Positions 50,410-62,499 of a stretch of DNA of 64,000 nucleotides are shown here, one piece after another. How positions within the stretch are numbered: position 1 is the first letter of the stretch; every line of letters begins with the position of its first letter. The stretch is from NCBI RefSeq assembly GCF_051014685.1, contig NW_027478525.1:186001-250000 (forward strand). The letters run 5' to 3'. The notes under the pieces were generated by a model. It had not been told where the DNA came from. It did not search any database and saw nothing but the letters and a program-made list of their open reading frames with translations. The position numbers and the translations under genes are program-made. The stretch comes from Ptiloglossa arizonensis. Lineage: Eukaryota; Arthropoda; Insecta; Hymenoptera; Colletidae.

Positions 50410-51379
50410 AAATTTTGAGTTTCTCAAGCGTTTCTTACCTCCAAACTGCCATATCTCGCGAACGGATTGACCAATCCGCAAAATTTCTGTTGCTTCTGAA
50501 AGTAGAAACTCGCCCGATTACAACGGTATTCGTACTTTTCCCCTAGGCCGTTCCAGTTATTCATTTCGAGCATCAGAACTGCGAAAATTTTGAGTTTCTC
50601 AAGCGTTTCTTACCTCCAAACTGCTATATGTCGCGAACGGATTGACCAATCCGCAAAATTTCTGTTGCATCTGAAAGTAGAAACTCGCCCGATTACAACT
50701 GTGGGTGTAGTTTTCCCCTAGGCCGTTCTAGTTATTCGTTTCGAGCATCAGAACTGCGAAAATTTTGAGTTTCTCAAACGTTTCTTACATCCAAACTGCC
50801 ATATCTCGCGAACGGATTGACCAATCCGCAAAATTTCTGTTGCATCTGAAAGTAGAAAATCGCCCGATTACAATGGTATGCGTACTTTTCCCCTATGCCG
50901 TTCTAGTTACTCGTTTCGAGCATCAGAACTGCGAAAATTTTGAGTTTCTCAAGCGTTTCTTATTTCCAAACTGCCATATCTCGCGAACGGATTGACCAAT
51001 CCGCAAAATTTCTGTTGCGTCTGAAAGTAGAAACTCGCCCGATTACAACGGTATGCGTACCTTTCCCCTATGCCGTTCCAGTTATTCGTTTCGAGCATCA
51101 GAACTGCGAAAATTTTGAGTTTCTCAAGCGTTTCTTACATCCAAACTGCCATATCTCGCGAACGGATTGACCAATCCGCAAAATTTCTGTGGCATCTGAA
51201 AGTAGAAACTCGCCCGATTACAAAGGTATGCGTACTTTTCCCATAGGCCGTTCTAGTTATTCGTTTCGAGCATCAGAACGGCGAAATTTTTGAGTTTCTC
51301 AAGCGTTCCTTACCTCCAAACTGCCATATCTCGCGAACGGATTGACCAATCCGCAAAATTTCTGTTGCATCTGAAAGTA
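49805..51379. repeat. 9-monomer HOR, 1,575 bp, copy 1
   Basis: Repeats at +1,575 with otherwise rare shared changes: GGCCGATCC (50,197 and 51,772), TTTCCGTTGC (about 50,309 and 51,884), CTGCTATATGTCGCG (about 50,621 and 52,196), CAATGGTATG (about 50,871 and 52,446) and CAAAGGTATG (about 51,222 and 52,797). Only CCCATAGGCC near 51,240 was seen to differ. This overlaps the 1,400-bp pair, so it happened afterwards. Confidence 0.9.
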
Positions 51380-52954
51380 GAGACTCGCCCGATTACAACG
51401 GTATGTGTAGTTTTCCCCTAGGCCTAACCAGTTATTCGTTTCGAGCATCAGAACTGCGAAAATTTTGAGTTTCTCAAGCGTTCCTTACCTCCAAACTGCC
51501 ATATCTCGCGAACGGATTGACCAATCCGCAAAATTTCTGTTGCATCTGAAAGTAGAGACTCGCCCGATTACAACGGTGTGTGTAGTTTTCCCCTACGCCG
51601 TTCCAGTTATTCGTTTCGAGCATCAGAACTGCGAAAATTTTGAGTTTCTCAAGCGTTTCATACATCCAAACTGCCATATCTCGCGAACGGATTGACCGAT
51701 CCGCAAAATTTCTGTTGCATCTGAAAGTAGAAACTCGCCCGATTGCAACGGTGTGCGCACTTTTCCCCTAGGCCGATCCAGTTATTCGTTTCGAGCATCA
51801 GAACTGCGAAAATTTTGAGTTTCTCAAGCGTTTCTTACATCCAAACTGCCATATCTCGCGAACGGATTGATCAATCCGCCAAATTTCCGTTGCATCTGAA
51901 AGTGGAAACTCGCCCGATTACAACGGTATGCGCACTTTTCCCCTAGGCCGTTCTAGTTATTCGTGTCAAGCATCAGAACTGCGAAAATTTTGAGTTTCTC
52001 AAGCGTTTCTTACCTCCAAACTGCCATATCTCGCGAACGGATTGACCAATCCGCAAAATTTCTGTTGCTTCTGAAAGTAGAAACTCGCCCGATTACAACG
52101 GTATTCGTACTTTTCCCCTAGGCCGTTCCAGTTATTCATTTCGAGCATCAGAACTGCGAAAATTTTGAGTTTCTCAAGCGTTTCTTACCTCCAAACTGCT
52201 ATATGTCGCGAACGGATTGACCAATCCGCAAAATTTCTGTTGCATCTGAAAGTAGAAACTCGCCCGATTACAACTGTGGGTGTAGTTTTCCCCTAGGCCG
52301 TTCTAGTTATTCGTTTCGAGCATCAGAACTGCGAAAATTTTGAGTTTCTCAAACGTTTCTTACATCCAAACTGCCATATCTCGCGAACGGATTGACCAAT
52401 CCGCAAAATTTCTGTTGCATCTGAAAGTAGAAAATCGCCCGATTACAATGGTATGCGTACTTTTCCCCTATGCCGTTCTAGTTACTCGTTTCGAGCATCA
52501 GAACTGCGAAAATTTTGAGTTTCTCAAGCGTTTCTTATTTCCAAACTGCCATATCTCGCGAACGGATTGACCAATCCGCAAAATTTCTGTTGCGTCTGAA
52601 AGTAGAAACTCGCCCGATTACAACGGTATGCGTACCTTTCCCCTATGCCGTTCCAGTTATTCGTTTCGAGCATCAGAACTGCGAAAATTTTGAGTTTCTC
52701 AAGCGTTTCTTACATCCAAACTGCCATATCTCGCGAACGGATTGACCAATCCGCAAAATTTCTGTGGCATCTGAAAGTAGAAACTCGCCCGATTACAAAG
52801 GTATGCGTACTTTTCCCCTAGGCCGTTCTAGTTATTCGTTTCGAGCATCAGAACGGCGAAATTTTTGAGTTTCTCAAGCGTTCCTTACCTCCAAACTGCC
52901 ATATCTCGCGAACGGATTGACCAATCCGCAAAATTTCTGTTGCATCTGAAAGTA
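51380..52954. repeat. 9-monomer HOR, 1,575 bp, copy 2
   Basis: Partner of the previous unit; homology ends near 52,999, where GGCCGTTCC replaces GGCCTAACC. The private marks of copy 1 are all inherited, pointing to a very recent duplication. Confidence 0.9.
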
Positions 52955-53683
52955 GAGACTCGCCCGATTACAACGGTATGTGTAGTTTTCCCCTAGGCCG
53001 TTCCAGTTATTCGTCTCGAGCAACAGAACTGCGAAAATTTTGAGTTTCTCAAGCGTTTCTTACTTCCAAACTACCATGTCTCGCGAACGGATTCACCAAT
53101 CCGCAAAATTTCTGTTGCTTCTGAAAGTAGAAACTCGCCCGATTACAACGGTATGCGTACTTTTCCCCTAGGCCGTTCCAGTTATTCATTTCGAGCATCA
53201 GAACTGCGAAAATTTTGAGTTTCTCAAGCGTTTCTTACTTCCAAACTACCATGTCTCGCGAACGGATTCACCAACCCGCAAAATTTCTGGTGCTTCTGAA
53301 AGTAGAAACTCGCCCGATTACAACGGTATGCGTACTTTTCCCCTAGGCCGTTCCAGTTATTCATTTCGAGCATCAGAACTGCGAAAATTTTGAGTTTCTC
53401 AAGCGTTTCTTACCTCCAAACTGCCATATCTCGCGAACGGATTGACCAATCCGCAAAATTTCTGTTGCGTCTGAAAGTAGAGACTCGCCAGATTACAACG
53501 GTGTGTGTAGTTTTCCCCTAGGCCGTTCCAGTTATTCGTTCCGAGCATCAGAACTGCGAAAATTTTGAGTTTCTCAAGCGTTTCTTACCTCCAAACTGCC
53601 ATATCTCGCGAACGGATTGACCAATCCGCAAAATTTCTGTTGCGTCTGAAAGTAGAAACTCGCCCGATTACAACGGTATGCGT
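52875..53683. repeat. Block C2: monomer string shared with 5,620-6,430
   Basis: Carries the ACCATGTCTCGCG / GATTCACC monomers (about 53,072 and 53,247), CAACCCGC, ACTCGCCAGATTAC (about 53,482) and GTTCCGAGC in the same order as in the left region. These types are absent between about 8.3 and 53 kb in what I read. Confidence 0.8.
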
Positions 53684-53802
53684 ACTATTCCCCTAGGCCG
53701 TTCTAGTTACTCGTTTCGAGCATCAGAACTGCGAAAATTTTGAGTTTCTCAAGCGTTTCTTACATCCAAACTGCCATATCTCGCGAACGGATTGACCAAT
53801 CC

Positions 53803-55902
53803 GCAAAATTTCTGTTGCTTCTGAAAGTAGAAACTCGCCCGATTACAACGGTATTCGTACTTTTCCCCTAGGCCGTTCCAGTTATTCATTTCGAGCATCA
53901 GAACTGCGAAAATTTTGAGTTTCTCAAGCGTTTCTTACCTCCAAACTGCCATATCTCGCGAACGGATTGACCAATCCGCAAAATTTCTGTTGCATCTGAA
54001 AGTAGAAACTCGCTCGATTACAACTGTGGGTGTAGTTTTCCCCTAGGCCGTTCTAGTTATTCGTTTCGAGCATCAGAACTGCGAAAATTTTGAGTTTCTC
54101 AAACGTTTCTTACATCCAAACTGCCATATCTCGCGAACGGATTGACCAATCCGCAAAATTTCTGTTGCATCTGAAAGTAGAAAATCGCCCGATTACAACG
54201 GTATGCGTACTTTTCCCCTGTGCCGTTCTAGTTACTCGTTTCGAGCATCAGAACTGCGAAAATTTTGAGTTTCTCAAGCGTTTCTTATTTCCAAACTGCC
54301 ATATCTCGCGAACGGATTGACCAATCTTCAAAATTTCTGTTGCGTCTGAAAGTAGAAACTCGCCCGATTACAACGGTATGCGTACCTTTCCCCTATGCCG
54401 TTCCAGTTATTCGTTTCGAGCATCAGAACGGCGAAAATTTTGAGTTTCTCAAGCGTTTCTTACATCCAAACTGCCATATCTCGCGAACGGATTGACCAAT
54501 CCGCAAAATTTCTGTGGCATCTGAAAGTAGAAACTCGCCCGATTACAACGGTATGCGTACTTTTCCCCTAGGCCGTTCCAGTTATTCATTTCGAGCATCA
54601 GAACTGCGAAAATTTTGAGTTTCTCAAGCGTTTCTTACTTCCAAACTACCATGTCTCGCGAACGGATTCACCAACCCGCAGAATTTGTGGTGCTTCTGAA
54701 AGTAGAAACTCGCCCGATTACAACGGTATGCGTACTTTTCCCCTAGGCCGTTCCAGTTATTCATTTCGAGCATCAGAACTGCGAAAATTTTGAGTTTCTC
54801 AAGCGTTTCTTACCTCCAAACTGCCATATCTCGCGAACGGATTGACCAATCCGCAAAATTTCTGTTGCGTCTGAAAGTAGAGACTCGCCAGATTACAACG
54901 GTGTGTGTAGTTTTCTCCTAGGCCGTTCCAGTTATTCGTTCCGAGCATCAGAACTGCGAAAATTTTGAGTTTCTCAAGCGTTTCTTACCTCCAAACTGCC
55001 ATATCTCGCGAACGGATTGACCAATCCGCAAAATTTCTGTTGCGTCTGAATGTAGAAACTCGCCCGATTACAACGGTATGCGTACTATTCCCCTAGGCCG
55101 TTCTAGTTACTCGTTTCGAGCATCAGAACTGCGAAAATTTTGAGTTTCTCAAGCGTTTCTTACCTCCAAACTGCCATATCTCGCGAACGGATTGACCAAT
55201 CCGCAAAATTTCTGTTGCATCTGAAAGTAGAAACTCGCTCGATTACAACTGTGGGTGTAGTTTTCCCCTAGGCCGTTCTAGTTATTCGTTTCGAGCATCA
55301 GAACTGCGAAAATTTTGAGTTTCTCAAACGTTTCTTACATCCAAACTGCCATATCTCGCGAACGGATTGACCAATCCGCAAAATTTCTGTTGCATCTGAA
55401 AGTAGAGAATCGCCCGATTACAACGGTATGCGTACTTTTCCCCTGTGCCGTTCTAGTTACTCGTTTCGAGCATCAGAACTGCGAAAATTTTGAGTTTCTC
55501 AAGCGTTTCTTATTTCCAAACTGCCATATCTCGCGAACGGATTGACCAATCCGCAAAATTTCTGTTGCGTCTGAAAGTAGAAACTCGCCCGATTACAACG
55601 GTGTGCGTACTATTCCCCTAGGCCGTTCTAGTTATTCGTCTCGAGCATCAGAACTGCGAAAATTTTGAGTTTCTCAAGCGTTTCTTACATCCAAACTGCC
55701 ATATCTCGCGAACGGATTGACTAATCCGCAAAATTTCTGTTGCGTCTGAAAGTAGAAACTCGCCCGATTACAACGGTGTGCGTACTATTCCCCTACGCCG
55801 TTCTAGTTACTCGTTTCGAGCATCAGAACAGCGAAAATTTTGAGTTTCTCAAGCGTTTCTTACATCCAAACTGCCATATCTCGCGAACGGATTGATCAAT
55901 CC
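53803..55902. repeat. 12-monomer HOR, 2,100 bp, copy 1 (right region)
   Basis: Repeats at +2,100 with many rare shared marks: CCTGTGCC tail (about 54,218 and 56,318), GACCAATCTTCAAAA (about 54,320 and 56,420), GAACGGCGAAAATTTT (about 54,427 and 56,527), CCGCAGAATTTGTGG (about 54,677 and 56,777), TTTTCTCCTAGG (about 54,911 and 57,011), CTGAATGTAG (about 55,046 and 57,146) and GACTAATCC (about 55,719 and 57,819). The only difference I saw is C at 55,796 against G at 57,896. Within each unit a 7-monomer (1,225-bp) partial repeat links 54,090 to 55,315. The unit is unrelated in monomer order to the 2,100-bp HOR at 14-18 kb. Confidence 0.92.
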
Positions 55903-58002
55903 GCAAAATTTCTGTTGCTTCTGAAAGTAGAAACTCGCCCGATTACAACGGTATTCGTACTTTTCCCCTAGGCCGTTCCAGTTATTCATTTCGAGCATCA
56001 GAACTGCGAAAATTTTGAGTTTCTCAAGCGTTTCTTACCTCCAAACTGCCATATCTCGCGAACGGATTGACCAATCCGCAAAATTTCTGTTGCATCTGAA
56101 AGTAGAAACTCGCTCGATTACAACTGTGGGTGTAGTTTTCCCCTAGGCCGTTCTAGTTATTCGTTTCGAGCATCAGAACTGCGAAAATTTTGAGTTTCTC
56201 AAACGTTTCTTACATCCAAACTGCCATATCTCGCGAACGGATTGACCAATCCGCAAAATTTCTGTTGCATCTGAAAGTAGAAAATCGCCCGATTACAACG
56301 GTATGCGTACTTTTCCCCTGTGCCGTTCTAGTTACTCGTTTCGAGCATCAGAACTGCGAAAATTTTGAGTTTCTCAAGCGTTTCTTATTTCCAAACTGCC
56401 ATATCTCGCGAACGGATTGACCAATCTTCAAAATTTCTGTTGCGTCTGAAAGTAGAAACTCGCCCGATTACAACGGTATGCGTACCTTTCCCCTATGCCG
56501 TTCCAGTTATTCGTTTCGAGCATCAGAACGGCGAAAATTTTGAGTTTCTCAAGCGTTTCTTACATCCAAACTGCCATATCTCGCGAACGGATTGACCAAT
56601 CCGCAAAATTTCTGTGGCATCTGAAAGTAGAAACTCGCCCGATTACAACGGTATGCGTACTTTTCCCCTAGGCCGTTCCAGTTATTCATTTCGAGCATCA
56701 GAACTGCGAAAATTTTGAGTTTCTCAAGCGTTTCTTACTTCCAAACTACCATGTCTCGCGAACGGATTCACCAACCCGCAGAATTTGTGGTGCTTCTGAA
56801 AGTAGAAACTCGCCCGATTACAACGGTATGCGTACTTTTCCCCTAGGCCGTTCCAGTTATTCATTTCGAGCATCAGAACTGCGAAAATTTTGAGTTTCTC
56901 AAGCGTTTCTTACCTCCAAACTGCCATATCTCGCGAACGGATTGACCAATCCGCAAAATTTCTGTTGCGTCTGAAAGTAGAGACTCGCCAGATTACAACG
57001 GTGTGTGTAGTTTTCTCCTAGGCCGTTCCAGTTATTCGTTCCGAGCATCAGAACTGCGAAAATTTTGAGTTTCTCAAGCGTTTCTTACCTCCAAACTGCC
57101 ATATCTCGCGAACGGATTGACCAATCCGCAAAATTTCTGTTGCGTCTGAATGTAGAAACTCGCCCGATTACAACGGTATGCGTACTATTCCCCTAGGCCG
57201 TTCTAGTTACTCGTTTCGAGCATCAGAACTGCGAAAATTTTGAGTTTCTCAAGCGTTTCTTACCTCCAAACTGCCATATCTCGCGAACGGATTGACCAAT
57301 CCGCAAAATTTCTGTTGCATCTGAAAGTAGAAACTCGCTCGATTACAACTGTGGGTGTAGTTTTCCCCTAGGCCGTTCTAGTTATTCGTTTCGAGCATCA
57401 GAACTGCGAAAATTTTGAGTTTCTCAAACGTTTCTTACATCCAAACTGCCATATCTCGCGAACGGATTGACCAATCCGCAAAATTTCTGTTGCATCTGAA
57501 AGTAGAGAATCGCCCGATTACAACGGTATGCGTACTTTTCCCCTGTGCCGTTCTAGTTACTCGTTTCGAGCATCAGAACTGCGAAAATTTTGAGTTTCTC
57601 AAGCGTTTCTTATTTCCAAACTGCCATATCTCGCGAACGGATTGACCAATCCGCAAAATTTCTGTTGCGTCTGAAAGTAGAAACTCGCCCGATTACAACG
57701 GTGTGCGTACTATTCCCCTAGGCCGTTCTAGTTATTCGTCTCGAGCATCAGAACTGCGAAAATTTTGAGTTTCTCAAGCGTTTCTTACATCCAAACTGCC
57801 ATATCTCGCGAACGGATTGACTAATCCGCAAAATTTCTGTTGCGTCTGAAAGTAGAAACTCGCCCGATTACAACGGTGTGCGTACTATTCCCCTAGGCCG
57901 TTCTAGTTACTCGTTTCGAGCATCAGAACAGCGAAAATTTTGAGTTTCTCAAGCGTTTCTTACATCCAAACTGCCATATCTCGCGAACGGATTGATCAAT
58001 CC
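55903..58002. repeat. 12-monomer HOR, 2,100 bp, copy 2 (right region)
   Basis: Partner of the previous unit; homology ends at about 58,017 (GCATCTG against GCTTCTG). With one difference noticed in about 2.1 kb, this is the most recent large duplication in the window, or an assembly duplication. Confidence 0.92.
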
Positions 58003-59252
58003 GCAAAATTTCTGTTGCATCTGAAAGTAGAAACTCGCCCGATTACAACGGTATGCGTACTATTCCCCTAGGCCGTTCTAGTTACTCGTTTCGAGCATCA
58101 GAACTGCGAAAATTTTGAGTTCCTCAAGCGTTTCTTACATCCAAACTGCCATATCTCGCGAACGGATTGATCAATCCGCCAAATTTCTGTTGCATCTGAA
58201 AGTAGAAACTCGCCCGATTACAAAGGTAGGTGTAGTTTTCCCCTAGGCCGTTCTAGTTATTCGTTTCGAGCATCAGAACTGCGAAAATTTTGAGTTTCTC
58301 AAACGTTTCTTACATCCAAACTGCCATACCTCGCGAACGGATTGACCAATCCGCAAAATTTCTGTTGCATCTGAAAGTAGAAAATCGCCCGATTACAACG
58401 GTATGCGTACTTTTCCCCTATGCCGTTCTAGATACTCGTTTCGAGCATCAGAACTGCGAAAATTTTGAGTTTCTCAAGCGTTTCTTATTTCCAAACTGCC
58501 ATATCTCGCGAACGGATTGATCAATCCGCAAAATTTCTGTGGCATCTGAAAGTAGAAACTCGCCCGATTACAACGGTATGTGTAGTTTTCCCCTAGGCCT
58601 AACCAGTTATTCGTTTCGAGCATCAGAACTGCGAAAATTTTGAGTTTCTCAAGCGTTCCTTACCTCCAAACTGCCATATCTCGCGAACGGATTGACCAAT
58701 CCGCAAAATTTCGGTTGCATCTGAAAGTAGAGACTCGCCCGATTACAACGGTGTGTGTAGTTTTCCCCTACGCCGTTCCAGTTATTCGTTTCGAGCATCA
58801 GAACTGCGAAAATTTTGAGTTTCTCAAGCGTTTCATACATCCAAACTGCCATATCTCGCGAACGGATTGACCGATCCGCAAAATTTCTGTTGCATCTGAA
58901 AGTAGAAACTCGCCCGATTGCAACGGTGTGCGCACTTTTCCCCTAGGCCGTTCCAGTTATTCGTTTCGAGCATCAGAACTGCGAAAATTTTGAGTTTCTC
59001 AAGCGTTTCTTACATCCAAACTGCCATATCTCGCGAACGGATTGATCAATCCGCCAAATTTCTGTTGCATCTGAAAGTGGAAACTCGCCCGATTACAACG
59101 GTATGCGCACTTTTCCCCTAGGCCGTTCTAGTTATTCGTGTCAAGCATCAGAACTGCGAAAATTTTGAGTTTCTCAAGCGTTTCTTACCTCCAAACTGCC
59201 ATATCTCGCGAACGGATTGACCAATCCGCAAAATTTCTGTTGCTTCTGAAAG
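57775..59252. repeat. Block H1, copied 4,725 bp downstream
   Basis: Matches 62,500-63,977 at 27 monomers. Shared rare marks: GACTAATCC, CATCAGAACAGCG, CAAAGGTAGG (about 58,222 and 62,947) and the CCATACCTCGCG monomer (about 58,324 and 63,049). Difference: TTTCGGTTGC at about 58,709 against TTTCTGTTGC. Confidence 0.88.
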
Positions 59253-59959
59253 TAGAAACTCGCCCGATTACAATGGTATTCGTACTTTTCCCCTAGGCCG
59301 TTCCAGTTATTCATTTCGAGCATCAGAACTGCGAAAATTTTGTGTTTCTCAAGCGTTTCTTACCTCCAAACTGCCATATCTCGCGAACGGATTGACCAAT
59401 CCGCAAAATTTCTGTTGCATCTGAAAGTAGAAACTCGCCCGATTACAACGGTGTGCGTACTATTCCCCTAGGCCGTTCTAGTTACTCGTTTCGAGCATCA
59501 GAACTGCGAAAATTTTGAGTTTCTCAAGCGTTTCTTACCTCCAAACTGCCATATCTCGCGAACGGATTGACCAATCCGCAAAATTTCTGTTGCATCTGAA
59601 AGTAGAAACTCGCTCGATTACAACTGTGGGTGTAGTTTTCCCCTAGGCCGTTCTAGTTATTCGTTTTGAGCATCAGAACTGCGAAAATTTTGAGTTTCTC
59701 AAACGTTTCTTACATCCAAACTGCCATATCTCGCGAACGGATTGACCAATCCGCAAAATTTCTGTTGCATCTGAAAGTAGAGAATCGCCCGATTACAACG
59801 GTATGCGTACTTTTCCCCTGTGCCGTTCTAGTTACTCGTTTCGAGCATCAGAACTGCGAAAATTTTGAGTTTCTCAAGCGTTTCTTATTTCCAAACTGCC
59901 ATATCTCGCGAACGGATTGACCAATCCGCAAAATTTCTGTTGCGTCTGAAAGTAGAAAC
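58560..59959. repeat. 8-monomer HOR, 1,400 bp, copy 1 (right region)
   Basis: Repeats at +1,400, including the rare TTTTGTGTTTCTC monomer (about 59,339 and 60,739), the GGCCTAACC tail and the GATTGCAACGG monomer. Differences: TTTCGGTTGC (58,709), CAATGGTATT at about 59,271, CGTTTTGAGC at about 59,663, and GGCTGTTC at about 60,871 in the second copy. Confidence 0.85.
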
Positions 59960-61359
59960 TCGCCCGATTACAACGGTATGTGTAGTTTTCCCCTAGGCCT
60001 AACCAGTTATTCGTTTCGAGCATCAGAACTGCGAAAATTTTGAGTTTCTCAAGCGTTCCTTACCTCCAAACTGCCATATCTCGCGAACGGATTGACCAAT
60101 CCGCAAAATTTCTGTTGCATCTGAAAGTAGAGACTCGCCCGATTACAACGGTGTGTGTAGTTTTCCCCTACGCCGTTCCAGTTATTCGTTTCGAGCATCA
60201 GAACTGCGAAAATTTTGAGTTTCTCAAGCGTTTCATACATCCAAACTGCCATATCTCGCGAACGGATTGACCGATCCGCAAAATTTCTGTTGCATCTGAA
60301 AGTAGAAACTCGCCCGATTGCAACGGTGTGCGCACTTTTCCCCTAGGCCGTTCCAGTTATTCGTTTCGAGCATCAGAACTGCGAAAATTTTGAGTTTCTC
60401 AAGCGTTTCTTACATCCAAACTGCCATATCTCGCGAACGGATTGATCAATCCGCCAAATTTCTGTTGCATCTGAAAGTGGAAACTCGCCCGATTACAACG
60501 GTATGCGCACTTTTCCCCTAGGCCGTTCTAGTTATTCGTGTCAAGCATCAGAACTGCGAAAATTTTGAGTTTCTCAAGCGTTTCTTACCTCCAAACTGCC
60601 ATATCTCGCGAACGGATTGACCAATCCGCAAAATTTCTGTTGCTTCTGAAAGTAGAAACTCGCCCGATTACAACGGTATTCGTACTTTTCCCCTAGGCCG
60701 TTCCAGTTATTCATTTCGAGCATCAGAACTGCGAAAATTTTGTGTTTCTCAAGCGTTTCTTACCTCCAAACTGCCATATCTCGCGAACGGATTGACCAAT
60801 CCGCAAAATTTCTGTTGCATCTGAAAGTAGAAACTCGCCCGATTACAACGGTGTGCGTACTATTCCCCTAGGCTGTTCTAGTTACTCGTTTCGAGCATCA
60901 GAACTGCGAAAATTTTGAGTTTCTCAAGCGTTTCTTACCTCCAAACTGCCATATCTCGCGAACGGATTGACCAATCCGCAAAATTTCTGTTGCATCTGAA
61001 AGTAGAAACTCGCTCGATTACAACTGTGGGTGTAGTTTTCCCCTAGGCCGTTCTAGTTATTCGTTTCGAGCATCAGAACTGCGAAAATTTTGAGTTTCTC
61101 AAACGTTTCTTACATCCAAACTGCCATATCTCGCGAACGGATTGACCAATCCGCAAAATTTCTGTTGCATCTGAAAGTAGAGAATCGCCCGATTACAACG
61201 GTATGCGTACTTTTCCCCTGTGCCGTTCTAGTTACTCGTTTCGAGCATCAGAACTGCGAAAATTTTGAGTTTCTCAAGCGTTTCTTATTTCCAAACTGCC
61301 ATATCTCGCGAACGGATTGACCAATCCGCAAAATTTCTGTTGCGTCTGAAAGTAGAAAC
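59960..61359. repeat. 8-monomer HOR, 1,400 bp, copy 2 (right region)
   Basis: Partner of the previous unit; the match ends near 61,375 where TGTGCGTACTATTCC replaces TATGTGTAGTTTTCC. It overlaps H1 in content, so the same monomer string is present three times in 58.5-64 kb. Confidence 0.85.
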
Positions 61360-62499
61360 TCGCCCGATTACAACGGTGTGCGTACTATTCCCCTAGGCCG
61401 TTCTAGTTATTCGTCTCGAGCATCAGAACTGCGAAAATTTTGAGTTTCTCAAGCGTTTCTTACATCCAAACTGCCATATCTCGCGAACGGATTGACCAAT
61501 CCGCAAAATTTCTGTTGCTTCTGAAAGTAGAAACTCGCCCGATTACAACGGTATTCGTACTTTTCCCCTAGGCCGTTCCAGTTATTCATTTCGAGCATCA
61601 GAACTGCGAAAATTTTGAGTTTCTCAAGCGTTTCTTACCTCCAAACTGCCATATCTCGCGAACGGATTGACCAATCCGCAAAATTTCTGTTGCATCTGAA
61701 AGTAGAAACTCGCTCGATTACAACTGTGGGTGTAGTTTTCCCCTAGGCCGTTCTAGTTATTCGTTTCGAGCATCAGAACTGCGAAAATTTTGAGTTTCTC
61801 AAACGTTTCTTACATCCAAACTGCCATATCTCGCGAACGGATTGACCAATCCGCAAAATTTCTGTTGCATCTGAAAGTAGAAAATCGCCCGATTACAACG
61901 GTATGCGTACTTTTCCCCTGTGCCGTTCTAGTTACTCGTTTCGAGCATCAGAACTGCGAAAATTTTGAGTTTCTCAAGCGTTTCTTATTTCCAAACTGCC
62001 ATATCTCGCGAACGGATTGACCAATCCGCAAAATTTCTGTTGCGTCTGAAAGTAGAAACTCGCCCGACTACAACGGTGTGCGTACTATTCCCCTAGGCCG
62101 TTCTAGTTACTCGTTTCGAGCATCAGAACTGCGAAAATTTTGAGTTTCTCAAGCGTTTCTTACATCCAAACTGCCATATCTCGCGAACGGATTGATCAAT
62201 CCGCAAAATTTCTGTTGCATCTGAAAGTAGAAACTCGCCCGATTACAACGGTATGCGTACTATTCCCCTAGGCCGTTCTAGTTACTCGTTTCGAGCATCA
62301 GAACTGCGAAAATTTTCAGTTTCTCAAGCGTTTCTTACATCCAAACTGCCATATCTCGCGAACGGATTGATCAATCCGCCAAATTTCTGTTGCATCTGAA
62401 AGTAGAAACTCGCCCGATTACAACGGTAGGTGTAGTTTTCCCCTAGGCCGTTCCAGTTATTCATTTCGAGCATCAGAACTGCGAAAATGTTGAGTTTCT
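61360..62499. repeat. Mixed monomers between duplicated blocks
   Basis: About 6.5 monomers drawn from types seen elsewhere: the CTCGAGCATCAG tail as at about 55,640, the GCTCGATTACAACTGTGGG monomer, the CCTGTGCC tail, and the TTTTCAGTTTCTC monomer at about 62,315, otherwise seen only near 4,394 and 6,669. GCCCGACTACAACGG near 62,066 is private. No non-satellite sequence is present. Confidence 0.75.
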
